Below are positions 56,236 to 62,934 of a stretch of DNA of 64,000 nt, piece by piece. The stretch comes from Fidelibacterota bacterium (GTDB lineage Bacteria; Fidelibacterota; Marinisomatia; Marinisomatales; UBA1611), in assembly GCA_002708715.1 (NCBI GenBank), contig PAPB01000022.1, positions 10,112 through 74,111 on the forward strand, read 5' to 3'. Under the pieces are notes generated by a model. The model saw only the letters and a list, made by a program, of their open reading frames with translations. It was not told where the DNA came from and searched no databases. A program made the position numbers and the translations under genes. The first letter of the stretch is position 1. The number at the start of each line of letters is the position of its first letter.

Positions 56236-56323
56236 CATATTGCACGATATCCTTTGGTGGATTATAATTTTGAGAAACAAGCACTGATAATAATAATAGA
56301 CTTAGTATGCAAAAAGCTTTCAT
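52772..56323 (-). CDS. giant secreted MORN-repeat protein, main reading frame
   Basis: 1183 codons, of which about 1165 are genuine; the last ~18 are out of frame (see the frameshift entry). An N-terminal signal peptide (MKAFCILSLLLLSVLVSQ) means the protein leaves the cytoplasm. Everything after residue 30 is MORN repeats such as YEGEWKDDLRHGQGTFIYES and YIGEWKNNKKDGLGTYIYPF, with no attached catalytic domain. MORN arrays form elongated beta solenoids that bind lipids or act as spacers, so a rod-like periplasmic or surface filament is likely. Lys, Glu, Asp and Asn dominate the variable positions. It is followed, with ATGA coupling, by a SmpA-like lipoprotein that may anchor or assemble it. 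The region upstream (56324-56608) is A+T-rich and holds its promoter. Confidence 0.88.
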   Translation of the reverse strand: MKAFCILSLLLLSVLVSQNYNPPKDIVQYGFNYNGGLENGKRHGNGKFVYSNGDTYDGNWLNDKMHGEGTLTFNNDSHTYIGTFENDHFNGWGILYIIGGEKYEGEWLKGEKHGEGTYFYPFGNSYIGEWKNNKKDGLGTYIYPFGGKYIGNWINDKKHGHGVSSDGKGNIYDGEFQSGEMNGFGSYTFKSGNIYKGDFVDGKKHGKGIFNYLNGDQYEGEFVNGNMEGNGIYKFFNGNEYHGQWKDDKSHGKGTYIFKNGNKYVGEFINGKEDGNGVFTYTNGEKYEGEYKKGQRSGLGIFTFKNGNTYEGEFWDGVKNGIGTFKYPNGNLYEGEWKDDLRHGQGTFIYESGASYSGQWENGLIHGYGIYNYENGDKYEGDFDIGKMHGWGSYNFINGNEYHGQWESDKMEGEGIYTSSSGNNYEGYFSDGRLNGHGSFRSYLGETYVGEWLEGKMHGHGLYIFTNGSRYEGEWKEDKRTGYGIYNYANGNVYEGSFLNGKRNGEGKYEILNGDIYNGEWKNDKMDGYGNYNYTNGDIYLGDWVQGMKEGQGILSYSDGKKYKGSFVRGELEGQGMMSYIDGRTYEGVWTGDAMNGYGVFYDLDGNSYKGEWKNSQFYGEGIYNYANGDIYEGGWVNGKRDGNGKFNTVYGDEYIGQWHENLKEGDGIFISSNLEKYEGKWFKDKRNGLGLQTYPNGSNYLGNWENDQINGQGKMIYASGSVYEGEWKNSLRYGTGIYTYSDGGKYEGEWVDNQRYGKGKHSFVNGEFYDGDWLKGVMQGIGIYNYSNGDIYDGEWIDGQKNGRGTFVSSETKYSGYWKNGQKNGKGTFTNEKGDKYVGEWKGDKKHGEGTFTDYLGHRYSGYWKNGKREGEGTYIFAGNKKDKKIDAENLFINGNRYVGNWKEDKFNGRGSFKYLNGDTYEGEWLMDRRNGRGILISNNGEHYEGEWKDDKKNGFGEMDFKNGNRYEGKWKNGKMEGQGKILYANGETFEGNWLANKKHGEGIYIYKNGDRYTGSWYQNVKMGEGHQSYKNGDIYKGKWKDGIKDGFGIYTDSKGNIFKGDWENDMRNGRGSYSNSIGDIYEGDWKNDLKHGKGILKYANGDTYEGAWYNGKKEGFGNATFIIDDVIYKGNFKNNIFHGKGTYSNSIGDTYEGDWKFGKKDGKVFFILLLEIDMKGHGRMI
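52826..52834 (-). other. single-base frameshift inside the MORN gene
   Basis: On the minus strand the sequence is GGAAAGGTG. In frame 1 it reads Gly-Lys-Val, and the repeat pattern is lost within a few codons. Re-reading the G at 52829 gives Gly-Lys-Gly-Val-Phe-His, restoring the MORN consensus (DGKGVFH...GDRYEGSWKND). One missing base in the A/G run explains it. A six-A run lies just upstream (52838-52843), but its AAAAAAG is not in the frame needed for a classical -1 slippery heptamer. Confidence 0.85.
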
Positions 56324-56389
56324 GATCTTAGAATTTACAAAAAATTTTACGTTATTAAATAAAACTGCACATTAGGCTACTAATATTTT

Positions 56390-56566
56390 TTATACTTTAT
56401 AAAATATATCTTTTGATAAATAAATCACTAACATAAATAAAAATAAAATACAAAAGGAAATAATATAAAAATTGGAATCTATTTTAGAATGAAATATTAC
56501 CCATGTAATACATCCTACCAAAACAATTATAGATATGTTTAATAAAGCTAGTTTTAGGTACTTCAT
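56390..56566 (-). CDS. possible small two-helix membrane protein
   Basis: A 58-codon ORF in the 285-nt gap between the YigZ remnant and the MORN gene. It reads MKYLKLALLNISIIVLVGCI at the start, then a short polar turn (FHSKIDSNF), a second hydrophobic helix and a basic end (LSKDIFYKV). The positive-inside pattern and two helices are protein-like. No Shine-Dalgarno lies at a useful distance, and A+T-rich DNA readily produces hydrophobic ORFs, so this is tentative. Confidence 0.33.
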   Translation of the reverse strand: MKYLKLALLNISIIVLVGCITWVIFHSKIDSNFYIISFCILFLFMLVIYLSKDIFYKV

Positions 56567-56608
56567 AAAATATTTAAAATGACTACCTACAGAACAAAAA
56601 TTTAATTA

Positions 56609-56821
56609 TTAAAAGTACTTTAATTTATAATTATTTATACCGTATTCAACTATTATATAAGCCCAACATATATGATTAGCATCATAATGAAATCTTTTGA
56701 TTCGAGACAACCAAGATTTAAAATCTATTTTTGATTCACAAAAACGTATATATGCAATAAATCTAGATTTCTTTATTTTATATCCAGTTTGTAAAGAATT
56801 GTTAGGTATAAAGCGCTTCAT
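56609..56821 (-). pseudogene. truncated YigZ/IMPACT-family (UPF0029) remnant
   Basis: 70 codons that match only the first third of YigZ/IMPACT N-terminal domains: KKSRFIAYIRFCESKIDF, then the signature HYDANHICWAYII. In full-length family members (~200 aa) a DDGEPSGTAG-type segment follows. Here the reading frame runs into NNYKLKYF and a stop, and I find no continuation in the other frames. The ATG still overlaps the der stop as ATGA, so the fragment may be translated. It may be a decayed gene or a retained mini-domain. Confidence 0.65.
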
Positions 56822-58134
56822 TTATGTCTAAAAGACAAAAATATAGGGACTCCTTCTAAATCAAATTTTTTTCTGAACTGATTATCTAAAAACCTTCTAT
56901 AATTTATTTGAATTTTATCAGGGTAATTAGAATAGAGAGCAATGACAGTTGGTTCAAAACTAACTTGCGTTACATACTTAATTTGTATTTGTTTTCCATT
57001 ACTGGCTTGTGGCGGATTCTTTGATACAATATCTATAATAGCATCATTTAATTTTTTTGTGGGTATTAAGACTCTACTCTTTTTATAAACTTGTATAGCT
57101 ATTTCAAGAACACGATGAATCCGCTGTTTTGTTAAAGCTGAAATAAAGATTATTGGATAATGATCTAAAGCTTTAAACTTTCGTCTTATTTCCTTCTGGA
57201 ATAATTGAGCTGTATCTGTTTTTTTTTCTATTAGGTCCCATTTATTAACAATGAATACTAAACCTTTACCTTTATTAATTACCTCATCTACAATATTTTT
57301 ATCTTGTCTATTAAAACCCTTGATCGCATCTATTACCATTAATACAATATTCGATTTATCTATTGCTCTTTTAGCCCTTAGACTTGAATAATACTCTACT
57401 CTATCTTTTAATTTTGCTAACTTCCTCAATCCCGCGGTATCAACAAGAGTTACTTCATGACCATACCATTTTAAATTTGCATCTATTGCATCTCGTGTAG
57501 TACCTGCGATAGGATTTACTATACTTCTTTCTCTTTTTAATAAAGCATTAGTAAGAGTAGACTTTCCAACATTTGGCATACCTACAATAGTCAAACGAAT
57601 CGAATCTTTTAATTTCTCTAATTTTTGAATATTTAAAATATCAAGTTTATTTAAAATTTCATCAAGAAGATTTCCAGTAAGTCTGCCATTTAAAGCAGAT
57701 ATTGGGATAAGATTATCAAACCCTAACTCATAGAACTGATTAATAAAATCATCGGTTTTATATCCATCACATTTATTTACTACAATCAAATAAGGTCTAT
57801 TACTCTCTCTAATGAATTGTGCAAGAATTTTATCATTAGGCATTACACCTTGTTTTCCATCAACCATAAATAAAACTAAATCAGCTTCATCTATTGCATC
57901 TTCCGCCTGCATTCTTATTGCTTCATTAAAACGATCATTATCATCAGATATATATCCACCTGTATCTATAAATTTTAATACTTGTCCACACCATTCCATC
58001 TCCCCATATATACGATCTCTTGTTATACCTTCTTGTGGATCTACGATAGAATATCTTTGATTTAATAAACGATTAAATAAAGTTGATTTCCCAACATTTG
58101 GTCTCCCAATAATTGCAATAAGTGGCCGTTTCAT
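56818..58134 (-). CDS. der: ribosome biogenesis GTPase Der (EngA)
   Basis: A 438-residue double-GTPase essential for 50S maturation. The first G domain has GRPNVGKSTLFNRLLNQ, DTGGYISDD and NKCDG. The second has GMPNVGKSTLTNALLKRERS, DTAGLRKLAK and NKWDL. The C-terminal KH-like domain (LNDAIIDIVSKNPP, FRKKFDLEGVPIFLSFR) finishes the protein. The ATG is 8 nt after a 26-codon micro-ORF that has an excellent ribosome-binding site, so der is probably second or third in its transcript. Confidence 0.97.
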   Translation of the reverse strand: MKRPLIAIIGRPNVGKSTLFNRLLNQRYSIVDPQEGITRDRIYGEMEWCGQVLKFIDTGGYISDDNDRFNEAIRMQAEDAIDEADLVLFMVDGKQGVMPNDKILAQFIRESNRPYLIVVNKCDGYKTDDFINQFYELGFDNLIPISALNGRLTGNLLDEILNKLDILNIQKLEKLKDSIRLTIVGMPNVGKSTLTNALLKRERSIVNPIAGTTRDAIDANLKWYGHEVTLVDTAGLRKLAKLKDRVEYYSSLRAKRAIDKSNIVLMVIDAIKGFNRQDKNIVDEVINKGKGLVFIVNKWDLIEKKTDTAQLFQKEIRRKFKALDHYPIIFISALTKQRIHRVLEIAIQVYKKSRVLIPTKKLNDAIIDIVSKNPPQASNGKQIQIKYVTQVSFEPTVIALYSNYPDKIQINYRRFLDNQFRKKFDLEGVPIFLSFRHK

Positions 58135-58142
58135 TTCTAATT

Positions 58143-58223
58143 TTATGTAATTTGTAAAATAATCCAGACTAATAAATATGCTATAACTAGATGAATAGCA
58201 ATTGCTCCTAATAGATCTTTCAT
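58143..58223 (-). CDS. 26-residue single-helix membrane microprotein upstream of der
   Basis: A micro-ORF with the strongest ribosome-binding site in the region: AAAAGGAG ending 5 nt before its ATG. The product begins MKDLLGAIAIHLVIAYLLVW and continues IILQIT, one transmembrane helix with a short charged N-terminus. Eight nucleotides separate its stop from the der start, so it could be an operon partner or a leader that sets der translation. I do not recognise it; KdpF-like or toxin-like peptides have a similar form but no sequence match is claimed. Too short for ordinary gene callers. Confidence 0.55.
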   Translation of the reverse strand: MKDLLGAIAIHLVIAYLLVWIILQIT

Positions 58224-58300
58224 TGTTTCTCCTTTTTATTAATAGTTATCAAGTGATAAACCGCGTGTACATCAATAACCAAGTAAGCGGGGATAATCAT
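58220..58300 (-). CDS. possible 26-residue leader ORF overlapping the microprotein start
   Basis: An ATG at 58300 opens a frame reading MIIPAYLVIDVHAVYHLITI then NKKEKQ, with its TGA overlapping the next ATG as ATGA. The overlap and the locally higher G+C hint at a translated leader. There is no good Shine-Dalgarno (GAAG only 3 nt away), and the same DNA can form hairpins, so coding is uncertain. If translated it would couple into the microprotein and then der. Confidence 0.35.
   Translation of the reverse strand: MIIPAYLVIDVHAVYHLITINKKEKQ
58246..58290 (-). promoter_or_regulatory. possible structured leader ahead of the der micro-ORFs
   Basis: Two nested signals on the minus strand: a CCGC/GCGG helix (58287-58290 with 58261-58264) closing a 22-nt loop, and a 5-bp hairpin ttatc-aagt-gataa (58246-58259). 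Both lie just before the AAAAGGAG at 58229-58236. The block is G+C-richer than the flanking DNA. No known riboswitch class was recognised. Confidence 0.28.
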
Positions 58301-58480
58301 TAGCTTCAAAAACCCATAAAAAATATAAATTTTGCAAAATTCTTATACCTTAAAAGTTAGTTAATAATTAAAATAGAGAATAAAGCTTTCAATTGCATTA
58401 CATAATAAAATAAAAAAATAATTTTTATATTATAATGATTATAATTTGAAAAAAATAATTACAGAAATTATGTTTATTAC

Positions 58481-58510
58481 TTGAAATATTTATTATCAAA
58501 ATTATATATT
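58481..58510 (+). promoter_or_regulatory. candidate promoter for nrdJ
   Basis: TTGAAA (58481-58486) and TATATT (58505-58510) are separated by 18 nt in the A+T-rich divergent region, giving a predicted leader of about 100 nt before nrdJ. I saw no convincing NrdR box or cobalamin riboswitch. The rest of 58301-58616 shows nothing else I can support. Confidence 0.35.
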
Positions 58511-58616
58511 CTATTTAGCCAACCGTAAGATTTACTATAAATACATTTATCGTTCTTTTTCAAATTTTTCGTTAAAGTTATACGAAATTCAATTCATTAT
58601 TATAAAGGAATATAGA

Positions 58617-60986
58617 ATGGCAGAAGCAATGGAACTTGATCTTACTCTAAAAAAACTAGTTGATGAAACTATAAAAAATCCCATTGCGCCTCCAAATATA
58701 GAAACAAAAGATAAAGCCTCTAATATATACTCTATTGAACAATATTATAAAAATGATAGTTTAGGTATAGATGTACTTAAACAAAAATATCTAGCACCCT
58801 GGGAAAAGCATCCAAATGAAATGTGGCATCGACAAGCAAAAGCGCTTGCTTCAGTTGAAAAGACAAAAGCTCTAAGAACAAAGATGGAAAAACAATACTA
58901 TGCTATTCTTGAAGATTTTCGATTCGTTCCTGGAGGTCGCATAATGCACGGGGCAGGTAGAGAAGATATCACTACTACACTAAATAATTGTTATGTTGTA
59001 GCAGTAAGGAGTGATTCAATAAAATCAATATATGAAACTATTATCAATGAAGCTCTCACTTATAAATATGGTGGTGGTTGTGGACATGACCTATCAATAT
59101 TAAGACCATCTGGAAAAGCAATTAATGGCACAGGTGGAGAATCTTGTGGCCCCACAGGTTTCATGAATCTCTTTAGTGAAAATACAAATACAATAGCCCA
59201 ACACGGTCGTAGAGGTGCAAATATGCAAACTCTACGAATTGATCATCCTGATATAGAAAAATTTATAAGTATAAAAACTGGTGATATTGATATGGTAAAA
59301 TATTCGAATATTTCAGTTCTTTTAACACATGATTTCATGCAAGCGGTTAAAGATGATTCTAATTTTGATTTAAAATACAATGAAGAAATATATCAAACTA
59401 TAAAAGCCAAAGATCTTTGGGAAAAAATTATCACTCATGCCCACTCAAGTGCCGAACCAGGATTACTATTTTGGGATACAATGAAGGATTATCATAATGC
59501 AGAATATTGTTCTCCTCTAATTTCTACTAACCCTTGTGCAGAGCAGCCATTACCTGATGGCGGATGCTGTAATCTTGGTGCTGTAAATCTAGAAAGATTT
59601 GTTGATAATAATGGAAATTTTATGATTGAAGATTTTAAATCTACAGTTTCAACAGGTACTCGCTTTTTAGATAATGTAGTAGACTATAATATGGATCGAC
59701 ATGCATTAGATGACCAAAAAGAGAATGCCACTAATGATAGACGTGTAGGTTTAGGTATACTAGGGTTAGGAGATATGTTAGTAAAAATGGGAATCCAATA
59801 TGATAGTGAAGATGCTTTACAAACTATCGAACAAATAATGCAAATCTTTAGAGATACTTCTTATGAGACCAGCGTTGATTTAGCTATTGAAAAAGGAGCA
59901 TTCCCAAATTTTAAATGGTCTGGTTATTCAAAAAGTAAATTCGTTAAAAACTTACCAAAACCACTACAACAAAAAATTAAAAAAAATGGGATACGCAACT
60001 CCACCCTTACTACTGTTGCTCCTACAGGAAGCGGTGCGATAGTCGCAAGAGTTACATCTGGAGTAGAACCAATATTTGCCACTTCCTATAAAAGAAGAGT
60101 AAAAGAAAATACAGGATATGGTAAAACATTTAAAGAATACAAAGTATACCATCCAGTCATCAAAAAATTATATGGTACAGATGAAAACTTACCAGAGCAT
60201 GTGAAAACTGCTCATAATATTGATCCATATTTTCGAGTAAGAATGCAGGGAACAATACAAAAATATATTGACTCTTCTATATCCTCCACTGTCAACCTTC
60301 CAAGAGATATAACAGAGGAGACCATTGCTGATATATATATGACTGCCTATGAAGCAGGTCTAAAAGGTATCACTGTATATAGAGAAGGTAGTCGAGAAGG
60401 AATTTTAATAACTGAAGAGAATCAGGATAATTCTAAAAAAAATGTAGAATCATTACAAAATGAACAGGCTACAGAAAAAACACCAAGAAGTAGGCCAACA
60501 CAAACTAAAGGAGTTACTCGTAGGATTAGAACGGGTGAAGGCACACTATATATAACTATAAATGAAGATGGGAATGGGTTATGTGAAGTATTCACTACTA
60601 TTGGTAAAGCAGGTGGAAATGCTGCCGCACAATCAGAAGCAATTAGTCGCCTTATATCGTTATCATTACGTTCTGGCCTAGATCCAAAAGCTATTGTTAG
60701 ACAACTAAAAGGAATATCAGGACCAAACCCAACTTGGGAAGATGGAAGATTGATTTTATCAACGCCTGATGCAATTGGCAAAGCGCTAGATGACTATTTA
60801 AAAGAAAATAATGATAAATCTACATTAAAAACATCCAATAGTATAGAACGTCCCAGGATAACACTTGCTCAAGATAATTCTAAAAAAAGTGAAAAAATAT
60901 CATGCGTTGAATGTCAAAATATTAGCGTTGTGCATGAAGGGGGATGTATGATATGTAAAGAGTGTGGTTGGTCTAAATGTGATTAA
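58617..60986 (+). CDS. nrdJ: vitamin B12-dependent (class II) ribonucleoside-diphosphate reductase
   Basis: 789 residues; makes deoxyribonucleotides using adenosylcobalamin. The ten-stranded barrel carries Cys125 (LNNCYVVAV) and the active-site N-x-C-x-E as NPCAE (residues 305-309, Cys307), with TTVAPTGSGAIVARVTSGVE further on. The C-terminal region has the TSCPD-type domain (TGEGTLYITINEDGNGLCEV, then SRLISLSLRSGLDP). A cysteine-rich tail (CVECQN, CMICKECGWSKC) likely shuttles electrons. AAGGAA lies 6-8 nt before the ATG. No N-terminal ATP-cone is evident. It converges on frr and is the only long plus-strand gene in this half. Confidence 0.97.
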   Translation: MAEAMELDLTLKKLVDETIKNPIAPPNIETKDKASNIYSIEQYYKNDSLGIDVLKQKYLAPWEKHPNEMWHRQAKALASVEKTKALRTKMEKQYYAILEDFRFVPGGRIMHGAGREDITTTLNNCYVVAVRSDSIKSIYETIINEALTYKYGGGCGHDLSILRPSGKAINGTGGESCGPTGFMNLFSENTNTIAQHGRRGANMQTLRIDHPDIEKFISIKTGDIDMVKYSNISVLLTHDFMQAVKDDSNFDLKYNEEIYQTIKAKDLWEKIITHAHSSAEPGLLFWDTMKDYHNAEYCSPLISTNPCAEQPLPDGGCCNLGAVNLERFVDNNGNFMIEDFKSTVSTGTRFLDNVVDYNMDRHALDDQKENATNDRRVGLGILGLGDMLVKMGIQYDSEDALQTIEQIMQIFRDTSYETSVDLAIEKGAFPNFKWSGYSKSKFVKNLPKPLQQKIKKNGIRNSTLTTVAPTGSGAIVARVTSGVEPIFATSYKRRVKENTGYGKTFKEYKVYHPVIKKLYGTDENLPEHVKTAHNIDPYFRVRMQGTIQKYIDSSISSTVNLPRDITEETIADIYMTAYEAGLKGITVYREGSREGILITEENQDNSKKNVESLQNEQATEKTPRSRPTQTKGVTRRIRTGEGTLYITINEDGNGLCEVFTTIGKAGGNAAAQSEAISRLISLSLRSGLDPKAIVRQLKGISGPNPTWEDGRLILSTPDAIGKALDDYLKENNDKSTLKTSNSIERPRITLAQDNSKKSEKISCVECQNISVVHEGGCMICKECGWSKCD

Positions 60987-60991
60987 TATAG

Positions 60992-61021
60992 TATACAAAT
61001 AATAATTAAGTTCTTTGTATA
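60992..61021. terminator. weak bidirectional hairpin between nrdJ and frr
   Basis: An 8-bp A+T-rich stem (tatacaaa / tttgtata) with a 14-nt loop fills the 39-nt gap between the convergent genes nrdJ and frr. It lacks a G+C stem and a clear T-run, so it is at most a weak terminator. Confidence 0.3.
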
Positions 61022-61025
61022 TTAC

Positions 61026-61583
61026 CTAAACTTCCAAAATTTCTTTTTCTTTTTCTCCTTGAAGAACATTCAATTGATTAATTCTTTTATCAGTAATATT
61101 TTGAATCTCAGATTCATTGTCTTTAATTATATCAGATGATGTATGTCCATCTTTCTCAACTTTCTGTAAATTATGAATCCCATCTCGTCTAACATTTCTA
61201 ACAGCAATTCTCCCATCTTCAATTAATTTATGTACAAATTTATTTAATTCCTGTCTTCTTTCTTCACTTAAAGATGGGATAGGAACTAAAACAGCAGTAC
61301 CGTTATTACCAGGCGTGAAACCCATATTAGAATCCATAATAGATTTTTCAATTAATGGTAATAAATGTTTTTCATAGGGTGTAAGAGTAATCAATCTTGG
61401 CTCGGGTACAGATATAGTTGAGACTTGATTAAGAGGCGTTAGAGTACCATAATAATCAATCATTAATGAATTAAACATTTCTGGATTAGCTCTACCTGTT
61501 CTTACTTTATTAAGCTCTTCCTGCACATGAATTATAGCTTGATCCATTCTTTGCTTTATATCTTTTAATATATCTTCTATCAT
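61026..61583 (-). CDS. frr: ribosome recycling factor
   Basis: 185 residues, the normal RRF length. It splits post-termination ribosomes with EF-G. Characteristic sequence: QEELNKVRTGRANPEMFNSL at the N-terminus, YYGTLTPLNQVSTISVPEPR in the beta domain, and VRNVRRDGIHNLQKVEKDGH in the third helix. It lies 2 nt after pyrH, the usual order. Confidence 0.98.
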   Translation of the reverse strand: MIEDILKDIKQRMDQAIIHVQEELNKVRTGRANPEMFNSLMIDYYGTLTPLNQVSTISVPEPRLITLTPYEKHLLPLIEKSIMDSNMGFTPGNNGTAVLVPIPSLSEERRQELNKFVHKLIEDGRIAVRNVRRDGIHNLQKVEKDGHTSSDIIKDNESEIQNITDKRINQLNVLQGEKEKEILEV

Positions 61584-61585
61584 TT

Positions 61586-62302
61586 TTACTCTGAAACTAT
61601 AGTACCAATTTTAGCACCTAAAATAAGTTGTTTCAAGTTACCAGATTCTTTAATGTTAAAAACTTGGATAGGTATTTTGTTTTCTTTGCATAAAGTAATT
61701 GCTGTTAAGTCCATTACTCTTAAGTTTTTTTGTAAAACATCATTAAAAGATATAGAGCTATATTTAATAGCCTTTGAGTTCCTCATAGGATCTTGATCAA
61801 AGACTCCATCTACTTTGGTACCTTTAATTACAATTTCTGCATTGAGTTCTGTAGCTCTAAGGGCTGCTGCTGAGTCAGTAGTAAAAAATGGATTTCCCGT
61901 ACCACCAGCAATAATTACTATACGTCCTTTTTCAAGATGCCTAAGTGCTCGACGACGAATATAAGGCTCCGCAACTTGAGTAATACTAATAGCTGAAAGT
62001 GTTCGAGTTTCACATCCTTCTTGTTCTAGAGCATCTTGGACCGATATCGCATTCATAATCGTAGCTAACATTCCTAAATAATCACCCGTAACACGTTCCA
62101 TTCCTCTATCTGCCGCTTGAATCCCGCGAAATATATTTCCTGCACCAATTATAAGTCCAATACCAACACCTAAATCATATATAGACTTAACCTCTCTAGC
62201 TAAATATAGTGCTTTTTCTGGGTCAATACCGTATCCATTTGATCCAGATAAAATTTCTCCAGATAGTTTTAAAAGAACCCTTTTGTATATTGGGTTAGAC
62301 AT
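61586..62302 (-). CDS. pyrH: UMP kinase
   Basis: A 238-residue bacterial UMP kinase of the amino acid kinase fold. Motifs: RVLLKLSGEILSGSNGYGID at the phosphate-binding start, GIGLIIGAGNIFRG, RVTGDYLGMLATIMNAISVQ, and IVIIAGGTGNPFFTTDSAAA. Uses ATP to make UDP and connects with pyrE/pyrF at the other end of this window. Position between tsf and frr is standard. Confidence 0.98.
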   Translation of the reverse strand: MSNPIYKRVLLKLSGEILSGSNGYGIDPEKALYLAREVKSIYDLGVGIGLIIGAGNIFRGIQAADRGMERVTGDYLGMLATIMNAISVQDALEQEGCETRTLSAISITQVAEPYIRRRALRHLEKGRIVIIAGGTGNPFFTTDSAAALRATELNAEIVIKGTKVDGVFDQDPMRNSKAIKYSSISFNDVLQKNLRVMDLTAITLCKENKIPIQVFNIKESGNLKQLILGAKIGTIVSE

Positions 62303-62333
62303 TAATAGTAAGTAAAACGGAAATTTTTATAAA

Positions 62334-62930
62334 TTATTCTTCTCCAATCGCATATCGTATATAGCGATTGATACTGATATTCTCACCTAAAGTTGCTATA
62401 GCTTCAGTTATAAGATCTTTAATTTTTTTATCGGGGTCTTTTATATATGTTTGTTCTAATAAACAAGATTCTTGGAAAAATTTTTGTATTCGACCTTCAA
62501 TCATTTTCTCAATAATATTTTGAGGTTTACCCTCAGATAGTGCTTGTTCTTTAAAAATCTCTTTTTCTCTTGAAACAATTTTTTGATCAAGAGACTCAGA
62601 GTCTAAAGAAAGAGGATTTGTAGCTGCAATTTGCATAGAAAGATTATGAGCCAACTCTGTAAAACCAGTCGTATTAGCAACAAAGTCCGTTTCACAGTTT
62701 AATTCCAATAGCACTCCTAACCTTGATCCAGCATGTATATAGGAGTATACCAATCCTTCTTTTGTTTCTCGACTACCTTTTTTTTCGGCTTTTGTTATAC
62801 CGGCCTTTCTCAAATGATCAACTGCAACTTCTAAATCACCTTTAGATTCTAGTAAAGCTTTTTTACAGTCCATCATACCAGCCCCTGTCTTATCTCTTAA
62901 ACTTTTTACAAGTTGCGCATCGATATTCAT
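62334..62930 (-). CDS. tsf: elongation factor Ts (short form)
   Basis: Guanine-nucleotide exchange factor for EF-Tu. The family start MNIDAQLVKSLRDKTGAGMM with DCKKALLESKGDLEVAVDHL is seen only from the ATG at 62930, so I use that start; the open frame upstream overlaps rpsB and is not coding. The resulting 198 residues are shorter than the E. coli protein (about 280) and resemble the compact Thermus-like form. It retains GSRLGVLLELNCETDFVANT, and the C-terminus ends in a second dimer-like segment. The start lies 4 nt after the rpsB stop. Confidence 0.95.
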   Translation of the reverse strand: MNIDAQLVKSLRDKTGAGMMDCKKALLESKGDLEVAVDHLRKAGITKAEKKGSRETKEGLVYSYIHAGSRLGVLLELNCETDFVANTTGFTELAHNLSMQIAATNPLSLDSESLDQKIVSREKEIFKEQALSEGKPQNIIEKMIEGRIQKFFQESCLLEQTYIKDPDKKIKDLITEAIATLGENISINRYIRYAIGEE

Positions 62931-62934
62931 ATAC

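Noticed and set aside
58301-58616. Cobalamin riboswitch ahead of the B12-dependent nrdJ
   Set aside because: Looked for because of the cofactor, but no B12-box-like sequence was seen in the A+T-rich leader.
60422-60781. 119-codon minus-strand ORF opposite nrdJ
   Set aside because: Antisense to the conserved TSCPD-type domain of nrdJ; no ribosome-binding site.
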